From Cystobasidium ongulense (lineage: Eukaryota; Basidiomycota; Cystobasidiomycetes; Cystobasidiales; Cystobasidiaceae): a stretch of 64,000 nt of DNA. Positions 52,093 to 61,460 of this stretch are shown here, one piece after another; position 1 is the stretch's first letter, and each line of letters opens with the position of its first letter. The notes below the pieces were generated by a model. It did no database searches, was not told the origin of the DNA, and worked only from the letters and a program-made list of their open reading frames with translations. A program made the position numbers and the translations under genes. The stretch lies in the NCBI GenBank assembly GCA_022835595.1, contig BQUP01000002.1:2940481-3004480 (forward strand), given 5' to 3'.

Positions 52093-54531
52093 ATGCTAAG
52101 CTCAGCGATTATAGCTGCCTTCGCGGTCACTGCAATCGGAGCGTCGCCAGCCTGGAAGCCCTCTGTTACCTTCCTCGGGTGAGTCAGGGTATAGCACAGC
52201 ACCTGATACCGATTCTGACAGGAATTTTGCGCTCCCTAGACCTTTCGAGACTCACGCCTCGAATGCTGCCAATATTCACGTTGAATATCAAAGGCCAGAG
52301 GTATTGGCCGGGAGCATCGTGTTCGTTTATGGAGATTGTGAACTAGACTACCACAGTGGAGCCCATCACGAAGTGGGCAGATATACTGCCGAACACTATG
52401 CAACAAAGCCGTAAGTTCCCGAGCTTATATAAGATGGATGTGTTGATGCTTACTGACGAGATTTATGCAGCAATCGTCTAGTTTGGCTAACTCCAGCGGA
52501 CATACCAGATGGAGGCTGTCTCCACGCTTTTTCGGAAATAGGAAAATTAGGCAAATCAGAGCCTATTACTGTTAAACATATGGCACAAAAGCGCCAAACC
52601 TTGTCGGAAGCTGGTGATTCTCTAGGAGCTTGGTTCGACGGCGTTGAATACCTCAAGAGTAAAGAGCCGTCGCAGACATTCGTCGCAAAAGCGAAGGATC
52701 AGCGAGTTGCTATTATAGGCGCCGGCATGAGTGGACTTATGTCCGCCCTGCTCCTAGAGTCGGTCGGGATCTACAATTGGGAACTGATCGAGCAGTCAAA
52801 GCGGATTGGAGGGTAAGTCATGAGATGGATGCAAATTGGCGAAGTCCTCAGCTGATGAGATTTGCGCAGCCGTTTGAGGACGGCTTACTTAGACGATTCC
52901 AAACCGAGCGATTACCAATATCAGGAAATGGGGTAAGCCGATCAACTGCTCATACAGTCTACCTTTGCTTATCACCGTTTGAATAGGCCGATGAGATTTC
53001 CGTTGTCATACACGGTCGACAATGAGACACTCGAGATACAAGACCACAAGCTTGTCTTTCAACTTGCAGATGAACTGAATGTGCTCAATAAGGAAGCAGA
53101 CGAAAGCTACCAAGTCAAATTCATCAAATGGATCAACAGTAACCCTAATACATACCAGTATACATCAGGCGTTCGCAATACAGACGGGACCGTGCCTCGT
53201 AGAAGTGAATATGGCGAAGTGATTGCTGCTCTGAACAGAACTACAGCCGCGGACGAGAGCGAAGCGCACGCTCAAGCGGAAGCCTCTTTGGAGGCTTGTA
53301 AGCGTCTTGTTACGGCAACCTAGAGACGGCGCTGATTGATCCTTCTACTGCAGTCGTTGGCTTCGAGTCGAGGCAAAAGCTTTCTGCCATGAACATCTTT
53401 AAGGCACACAAGCAGTCCATAGAGGATGGTCTTCAAGATTGGTCCGAATCTCTGTTCTTGAAGTACAACCAGGGCCTTGACTGGTCCGAAACAGAAGCCA
53501 ATTTTGGCACTGGCACCTTGTGGGACGACATTTACGACACTGTATACTTCTCGGCGACAGCATGGAAGACCGTTGACAAGGGTCTTAACCGCTTGGCCGA
53601 GGCGTTCCATCCGTTGGTGGACGAGCGGCTCAAATTGGGACGCAAGGTGCAGAAGATTGCTTTCGATAGCGTGCTCAACAAGACAACCGTCCATTGGAGA
53701 GATAATCCGCTCGACAAATACGCAAAGAATGTCACTTATGATAAGACTATTGTCGCTGCCCCTTTTTCGACCGCTAAGCTCTGGCAAATCGATGTACCCT
53801 TATCTCCTGTAATGGCCGAAGCAATCTCCAGCCTTGGCTATTCTCGCGCCTGTAAGGTGGCTTTGCTATACAAGACACGCTTCTGGGAGCATATCAAAAA
53901 CCCCATCTATGGAGGCTGCGGATCTACGGATATTCCGGGAATTGGAAGCTTTTGTTACCCAGCCTACAATATAAACGGTACAGGGCCCGGAGCACTGCTT
54001 GCAGCATACGATACTGGCACTGGACCTAATGCACAGGCATTGAGCGAGGAAGAACATGTTGGCCTAGTGTATCAAGCTATGAGTGAGTTTTATTTACACC
54101 GACTCCGCGGTAGCTTGGACTAACCATCAGCGGATTGTCCTGTATCATTAGTCGATATTCATGGCGAGGTCGCTCGAGAGCAGTACACGGGGAAGTACAA
54201 TCGACAGTGCTGGGGTCTCGATCCAATTGCAGCCAGCTGGGCATCCCCTTATGTTGGTCAGCATGAAAGATACATCCCCGAGTATCACAAGACTCATGGA
54301 AATCATATTTTCATTGGAGAACATACATCCGTTAATCATGCTTGGATCTTCTCGGCCTTGGAATCGGCCGTCCGTGGAGTTGTTCAACTTCTGCTCGAGG
54401 ACGGACTTGTCGACGAGGCGAAGCAAGTTATAGATAAATGTGAGTGATGCTCCCTTCTCTCGGCACTTCCAATGATAGTACAGCATCTGATATCTGTGTT
54501 ATCAGGGATGGCACGATGGATTACTGTTTAA
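52093..54531 (+). CDS. Secreted L-amino-acid oxidase (flavin amine oxidase family)
   Basis: It oxidises L-amino acids to imino acids with release of H2O2; the imine then gives keto acid and ammonia. Eight exons (52093-52178, 52240-52410, 52471-52812, 52870-52932, 52987-53297, 53354-54082, 54152-54439, 54506-54531) give 671 residues. The N-terminus MLSSAIIAAFAVTAIGASPA is a signal peptide. The FAD Rossmann motif is RVAIIGAGMSGLMSALLLES, followed by IEQSKRIGGRLRTAY. Substrate/FAD region MGPMRFPLSYT comes next, and the C-terminal FAD contact is HIFIGEHTSVNHAWIFSALE. The splice at 53298-53353 skips stops in the longer frame. Several NxT/S sites fit secretion. Monoamine oxidase-like activity cannot be ruled out. 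Confidence 0.9.
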
Positions 54532-54824
54532 AATCCTGGAGAATGCCAGTTTGGGGCAAGCTACAAGCAGTCTTATGCAATTGCTCAAGTTCAGAGTTTT
54601 TGAAAGCAGCCAACATCCGCGTCGAGTATTCCGCAGATGTCTCAATTTATTACTTCCGGGTCAGACGAGACCTGTACAACGTGCCACTTGCAATCTTTGA
54701 CCTCTTGCAGTTTCCAAGGATAGACAACTGTACAGATTGGTAGCTTGCATCTAACTCCCTAAGGGATCTATAATGCGCTTCCATAGCCATACAACATTGG
54801 GGTCTGAAGGCAATACGCTGCTGT

Positions 54825-56734
54825 CTACTTCAGCTCGTTATCCGCTTCTACTGCTTGATTGATGACATCGATGACAGCTAGTGATCTTGGCTTAACGATG
54901 CATTCAAAGTCCATCGGCGGTGGAGATGCCAAGAATGCACCCCAATCCATGGGATCCAAACTCGGTAAGACTTTGTTGCCCTGTGCATCTATAGGTGCTG
55001 CTACATTGAATGACCAGACGAAGCTTGCGAGAACTGAAAGAGCGAGAAATAATCAGAGATGGGCGAATCTTGGTAGTAAAGGAATTCTAGCTACCTAGGA
55101 ATAGAGTCTGCTCTGCGAAGTGCATGCCCAAGCATTTCCTGCTCCCGCTGGAAAGAAGTCAGCGTGAACGTGGCGTCATCTTAGGATCCCCCTGCTGTAG
55201 AACCTACAAGCCAAAGCCAGAATGGGGAAGACTATTGAGCTTGCCGTTCTCGTCCAAGAACCTCTCCGGTCTAAATTCGAGATGGTCAGGATAGAGCTCC
55301 TCATCCTCGTGAATGTGTTGCGACAGGGCGAAGATGGTTGCCCCTTTCGGTATGAGATAGCCCGCGTAGAAATCTTCCTCCAATACGGCATGCGGAATTG
55401 CTACAGGCGCAACTGTGCGCCATCTGAACGTTTCTCTCACCATTGCGATGATGTAAGGAATGCGGTGAATGTCTTCAAAAGTCGGCAATCGGTCGCGCCC
55501 AACCGCTTCATCGACTACTTCTTGAGCTTTGCGCAGGACTTCGGGGAAATACATGAAGATGATGAAGAAGACCACAGAGGTCGCCGACAATGTGTCGGTG
55601 CCAGCATCTACAATTGCCGAGCTAATGGTAGTGCCTTCATTTTCACTGATCTGATGCATGTGGTTTTTCATGAGCGTTCGAACAAGGCTTGGATGACCTT
55701 CATCCTCGTTGCTGCGAAGTTTGACAGTGTCCCAAAGCTCTCGATAAAGAGCGTTAACGTCCTTCCTCCACGTCAAAGCTTTTCTTTTCCAGCCCATGCC
55801 AGGTAGCCAAGAAGGAAAGTGTTTTAAAAACGGCAAATAGTCCACGATAAATCGACCCTGAACCTGGGCTGTGAACTGATTATCAGTAGCAGTATTGATC
55901 CTTTCGATGATTGGGTTGTCTAAATCGGATATGGACTCGTGTGCAAATGTTGTGCCGAGCATGACATTAATGGTAAAGCATTTGATGGCGGTGATAAACC
56001 TCTCGGGTTGAGAGACGATTCGCTGAAGGAGCAGGTGAACTTCCGGAGTTTCAGCCGGGTGTGCCCAATCCGGAAGTGCATTGGCTCGCAACCTCTCCCC
56101 CAAGATTTTCCTGTGCTTCTTGTGCGTATCGTGCTTGGTGCGCGAGGTCCCGATATACCAGCCATTCTGGGTGACGAAATCTTGCGCTACTACCAACTCT
56201 GGCCTATCGCCGTAGTTAGTCATTCTCTTCTGTAGAAGATTTTCCGCATGTTCCATCTTGCCAAGTAGAATGACAGGCTTGCCCATGACCCAATACATAA
56301 CGATGTCTCCTGCATTGCACAAACACGCAAGTATAAGTTCAGCCTGTACAGCTGCTGTATTGTCGGGTACTGTAAGTCTGCTCAATATTCAAGTGCCTCA
56401 TCTTGGTATAGCACAGCAAGCCTAATCGATCCGTTTCATGTCTCCCTCAAGTGAGGTTGTGATAGAACCGATTCAACGAAGGCTGCTGTGCTAGCTAGCT
56501 AGCGATTGCGGGGAGATCGACAGCAGAAGCGCTCAACTCACCATATTCCTTCGCCCATTGCCCATACGTGATCCAAGGTCTTTCCTGGTTGATGTCCAGC
56601 AGACTGCCGATAAAAGGCAAGCCGACAGGTCCAGGAGGATAGTGAGGTTTTGTCCGCGTGTAACGGTACAGAGTGATAGCCAGTAGAAGTGCGAAGGCAC
56701 TCACCAAAGGCATTGAAATGCCTTTCAACTCCAT
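54825..56734 (-). CDS. Cytochrome P450 (secondary-metabolism type)
   Basis: Exons 56542-56734, 55208-56309, 55095-55147 and 54825-55033 give 518 residues. A membrane anchor (MPLVSAFALLLAITLYRY) and hinge HYPPGPVGLPFIGSLLDIN start the protein. I-helix DAGTDTLSAT, K-helix VRETFRWR, RPERFLDENG and the heme loop FGFGSRKCLGMHFAEQTLFL, joined by the second splice, are all present. The layout fits the large basidiomycete group related to O-methylsterigmatocystin oxidoreductase-like P450s. Substrate unknown. It has only three introns, against ten in the CYP53-like gene. It lies tail to tail with the amino-acid oxidase and head to head with the carboxymuconolactone-decarboxylase-like gene. Confidence 0.92.
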
Positions 56735-57091
56735 GTTCGCTGGGTAGCTATTATATCAACACCAAAGCTGCACGGAGAGAATGCGCAGCTCGAAGAAGCA
56801 CAGATGCTTATGACAGCTAAGTTATCTCTGCAACTCAAGGCCTGAAGGTGGAACTCGTGCAGCGGCTCGTTAATACGGCCACTGATAGCGATATTGCAAT
56901 TGAATGCGGGCGGCCGCGGGAAGTGGAACCCGCCGGTCTATCGCCGGCCAAGTGATATCGATCAAATAATAGCGGCTGCTGCCGAACTTTCCTTCGAGAC
57001 GTCCACCCAAGACCAGCATCTCTTCCATATAGCATTTGACAAGATCAATAGCCGACAGAACCTCCGAGCCAGCCACCACACACGTCCCGTC
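56735..57091. promoter_or_regulatory. Divergent promoter, P450 / CMD-like
   Basis: 357 bases between two start codons; co-control of the pair is possible. A NotI-like GC-rich core (near 56910) is the only standout. Confidence 0.5.
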
Positions 57092-57761
57092 ATGTCAGGT
57101 CCGCGATACCCGGCTATCCCACCAGAAAAGCTTAGTAGCGAGCAGAAGGTCTTTCACGATGCCATGGAGGACAAGATCAAGAATGGCATGGGCTCAACGT
57201 AGGCATCCGGGCTGGTGCATTCGCAGTGGTCGAGGGTAATATTGATTTTGTGACTGTAGATTCACCCTGCACGGTAAAGATGGCGGTCTATTGGGACCTC
57301 TCAGCATCATGATGTATACTCCACAGTACTCACCACACGTCATGTCACTCAATAAAGAGGTTCTCTCGTTACCACAGCTTGAACCTGCTGTGACGGAAGT
57401 CGCAATTCTGGCAACCCAAGCCCATTATACCAGCAGTTTTGGAGGCTTTTTGACATACTCGCACTCGAGGATAGCAGCAGCAAAGGATCTGCTTACAGAA
57501 GAACAGATGAGGAAGATATCAGAAGGGGAGAAGCCGACTGGTCTGCCTGACAAAGAGAGTGTTGCCTACGACCTCGCGGCAAGATTGGTAAAAGGTGGAA
57601 AGCCGCTCGAGCAAGACCTCTGGGAGCGGGCGAATGCGACATTGGGGAAGGATCAGACGGTTCAAGTCATTCAGCTTGTAGCATACTATAGCTTGCATGG
57701 CGTCACGCTGAATGCTGGTATTATAGGCGCCCCAGAAGGCGAAAGCATCTGGAAGACATAG
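57092..57761 (+). CDS. Carboxymuconolactone decarboxylase-like (AhpD-like) protein
   Basis: Exons 57092-57198 and 57260-57761 give 202 residues. The fold is all-helical; the family holds gamma-carboxymuconolactone decarboxylases and AhpD-type peroxidase partners. Marks: FTLHGKDGGLLGPLSIMMYT, LPQLEPAVTEVAILATQAHY (the conserved helix) and VQVIQLVAYYSLHGVTLNAG. The CxxC of AhpD is missing in the helix where it would lie (ATQAHYTSS), so a peroxidase role is unlikely. No signal peptide. Its place beside a P450 fits a small catabolic or secondary-metabolite set. Exact substrate unknown. Confidence 0.85.
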
Positions 57762-58537
57762 GATCATCTTAGCATCTGCATTGGACATGGCAGCAATCAA
57801 CCAATTCAATAATAGCTTCTTCATACCACGTATCATCCCAAGCATAAAGTCTTTAAATAGGTTGGTGAAGATCAAAATGAAAACCTATCGCAAGATTGAA
57901 CTCGTGATGTAGATTAACGAAGATTAAAGCTACCGACCTATTCCCAGAGTAAAGTGTTTGCATATATATTGGACCTAAACCCAGATAATGATCAACTCAA
58001 GATTATAAAAAATACACCTATTTCAACAGTCTATTCTTGTAATAGGTCAGTTAGAGACTACTCTTAATCTCAAAGTAAGCCACTGGCAATCTATTTCAAC
58101 AGGTTGTTTTGGAAATAGTTTTGCTTGAATTGTTATTTTTGATACGAAGTGTTGCAAATAAACCACTTTTGGAGAGTTTTGCTCACGTGCGACTCTCTGC
58201 TCTGAATTCCGTAATCCTATTTGAAAGTACTCTCTCCAAATAGCTTTACCTGATTCCTACTACTTGCTTCGATTCCAACAAACGCATTCCAAACTACACT
58301 TGTCACAATAGGTTTACGAAATTACTACTATCAGCTTCAATTCCTCTCGATGTATTCTGAGAGTATAGAATATGTTTATTTCATTGCATTTAGATGCTAT
58401 GAAGGGATCACTGCTGGCTACGAAACCATGGCATTCACCGATACTTGTAAGCAGAACAGTCGACAAAAAAAAACCTAACAAGCGATACATGTTGAAAAGG
58501 GTACATAAAGTTGGTCAGGAGAGCGGAGTCGAGGTTT
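57762..58537. other. AT-rich intergenic island
   Basis: Clearly more AT-rich than its surroundings from about 57880 to 58400, with no long frame. It holds a cluster of small inverted repeats (see the repeat entry). It forms the convergent 3' region of the CMD-like gene and Cla4. Confidence 0.7.
58016..58243. repeat. Cluster of three small hairpins with CTATTT arms
   Basis: Perfect 7-base inverted repeats: ACCTATT 58016-58022 with AATAGGT 58041-58047; CTATTTC 58091-58097 with GAAATAG 58112-58118; CTATTTG 58217-58223 with CAAATAG 58237-58243. A nested 9-base pair TTTGGAGAG 58168-58176 with CTCTCCAAA 58232-58240 overlaps the last. All sit within 230 bases. Confidence 0.8.
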
Positions 58538-61460
58538 CTAATTGCGGCTCGCAGTTTTAAAGCGCAACAATGGCGCCAGCTCTGACAGAGAAGCCGCTTT
58601 CGCCAAAAATTCGTGCTGGAGAACAAACAGACTATTAGCGATTACATGTGTACGGCAACAACGGGAACGTACTTGTACAAGCTCATCGGCCGTTGCGCGA
58701 CTTTTCACGTCCACGCAAAGACAGACGGCAAGGAAACTCTTAAGCTCCTTGCTGAGCTTCTCCGGGCGTTTGAGCGTGGGTGTCCCATTGGTGGCGATGA
58801 GATAAAGAGCTTTGAGCGGTTCTTCATCCAGGTAAGGCGGCTCATTCTCAATCATTTCAATAGCCATGATGCCTGGCAAGATATCACCGTTAGCTTGAGA
58901 AGTCCGTGAGGCAAGCGAAAGGTAGACATACCTAATGACCAGATGTCAACCTTGGCACCGTACTCTTTCTGTTTCACTACCTCCGGAGCCATCCAGTAGG
59001 GTGTTCCGACCATGGTGGCTCTCTTGGACTTCTGGTCCGTGAGCTTAGCACAGAACCCGAAGTCGGCTGATAGGGAGACAGGGACACATCAAAATATGTC
59101 TTGCAAAGTGAAGCAAAGGTACTTACTGATCTTGACGTGACCTTGTGAATCCAATAGCACATTGTCCGACTTAATGTCTCTATGAATGATGTGCTGATTG
59201 TGGAGGTGTTGCAAGCCCTTGCAAGTCTGCTCACACGTTCATCGTCAGCATGGACGAGCATCACATGAACCACTGGAAACAGTTGGAATAGGGCATACCT
59301 CGAAACAGATGGCAGAGATCTGTGCTTCCTCAAGGGAATTATTGTCGATAACATCTGTGAGCGCTCCACCTTCCATGTATTCCATGACAACCCAAAGTTC
59401 CGTATTCTTAACCAGGAAACTGTCCAAGAAATTAACGATATTCGGATGCTTGCTATCTTTCATAACGAGGATTTCATTGACAATTAGCTCTTTCCTAGGT
59501 TGAGCGGAGAGGTCCATCTGCTTGATAGCAACTTTGACGCCAGTCTCCAGAGTCTTTGCTACGTAAACAGATCCAGAAGCACCCTGACCAACTTTCTTGA
59601 TTTTGGAGTAAAGTTTCGATGGATCTTGAGGCGAGACAACACTACGGAGCTTAGCTGTTATTTGTGCCTCGGTCATCGTAGATATGCGACGTTCACCGTT
59701 TTGTGCGGACGGCTGCTTGGCAGGTTGGGGTTTCGAAAGTGCCTGCAGAGTCTGCTGGTGGTGCGCATTGTCTGGAGAGGGAAGTGGCTTGGCAGAAAGT
59801 GCACTGCCGCCAGGCTTGACTTGACCTAAGGAAGATGAGGGTGCGGGTGGAGCAGGCCTGGCGATAGCTGAAGGAGCAGCACGAGAAGTTTCTTGAGCAG
59901 GTGCACTAGCTTGTTGACGAGAGTCTGTCGGGCGCTGAGACGCAAGTTGGCCGACGGGCTTGGGGTTCGCTACCTGCTGAGGCGCTGGTGCCGAAGGCAA
60001 AGACTTGCCAGCGGCTGCAGATGGTGGAGCAGGAGCCACCCTGGCTATTGTAGAAGGCGCATTGTGTGCGGCGTGTTGTGGCATGCGTGCTCCATTGGGC
60101 TCCGTAGCCGCAAGTGAGGACCCGCTCGCACTTCGAGGAGGTGCAGGGAAGTAGTCATCTGGAATACGACGAGTCATACCGCTAGGCGTTGTAGCCCCCG
60201 TTGACTTGCTCGCTGATTGAGCATATTGTGGCATCAACGCCTGCGACGATGAGTTCGAGGGAGTCGATCCACTACGCCCCATCGGCTGAGAAGTGCCAGC
60301 GGAAGATGCCTGACTTCCAGCATAGCCAGTGCCAGCGCCGAAGCGTGTTGCGGTGGGTAGTGAGCTTATGTTGGACTGAGTGGAACTGGAGGGTTTAAGG
60401 TTGCCAATATAATCTGGCATCGTAGCTGACGCGGTAGCACTCCAATCGCCGCGCTTTTGATTTTCGGTATAAAATTCGAGGACATCCAAAACAGCCTGGG
60501 GGTTTCTCGCGTAGTCTTCCTTAGTAATAGCACTGGAAATGAGCAGGCGCGTCCACTGTTCAGGTAGACCTGTAAATGCTCCCGATACTGGATCGAAACC
60601 AACGTGGACTTGATGCACAAAGTTGGTAGGTCCAGAGGAGCCAAGGGGCGAATTGTTGTATATTTCGTCCATCCATCCATATAGCTCTTCGTCATTTTTG
60701 AAAGACTGCAGCGGCACAAATGGTGAGATCTTAGCGGAGGCTCAGAAGGTCGCGCTGAGCCAATCTGACAGCTTACAATGTATGTCGTCTTGTCCTTGCA
60801 GCCAATTTCAATACAGTATGGCTTCAAGTCAGTCCTAGAAACTGCGTCTACGTCTTTAAGATTGATGAAGGATGATGCAGATTGAAGACTCTAATGTGAT
60901 GTGGCGAGGTATACCAGGTGAACGGAAGATCAGGAAGGTGGTATTGTGAGGATGCCAGTGCAGCGTGTCAGCCTGTGTTCAAGGTCGGTTCTATCACGAT
61001 ACGCATGGGAGGGGCGAGCTAGCAACTCAGAATTACAACACACCTCTCTATTCTTGTGGAAGGTCAATGCGTTTTGTCGAAGCAAGGCCCAACGCTTGCT
61101 GAAGAACATGCTGCGGATGCCATCTTCCTTGATAGACACCTGACCCTCGCGCAACACATTGCCGGCAGCACTTCCAGTGCCTGCATTCGTGTCGCGACTG
61201 AACAGACTGCTAGTGCGTCCCGAAAAGGATGAACTGCCGCCATGCAGGCTACCGCTTGACGAGCCCGGGCCTGGGCTGCCACCGTTTGAAAGGTTGAGGC
61301 TGTTGACACCACGAGTCAAGGAGCCAGTTGAGCCATTGTTGAAGGACGATGAAGAGTGTGCTGATGTGAGGAGCGGTCGCAGCCCATTGCTTGATCCACC
61401 GCCTGGAACTGGAGGCGCTGGGCGCGAGGGAGTGAGCGAAGAGCCGTTCCACGAGGCCAT
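58538..61460 (-). CDS. CLA4: Cla4-type p21-activated kinase (PH-CRIB-kinase)
   Basis: A Cdc42/Rac effector for polarity, septin assembly and cytokinesis. Seven exons (61044-61460, 60777-60890, 60705 down to 59299, 59127-59226, 58932-59066, 58673-58872, 58538-58615) give 816 residues. Order: Ser/Gly/Pro-rich start; PH domain from about 100 to 210 ([50 protein letters not shown]); [24 protein letters not shown] at about 217; a long Ala/Pro/Ser linker; kinase from about 540 with [48 protein letters not shown] and DIWSLG. All catalytic residues are present. The PH domain marks Cla4/Pak1-type rather than Ste20. Confidence 0.95.

Noticed and set aside
52979-53323. Unspliced reading through 53298-53323 of the amino-acid oxidase
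   Set aside because: It runs into a stop; the GTAAGC donor at 53298 with the CAG at 53351-53353 restores the family frame.
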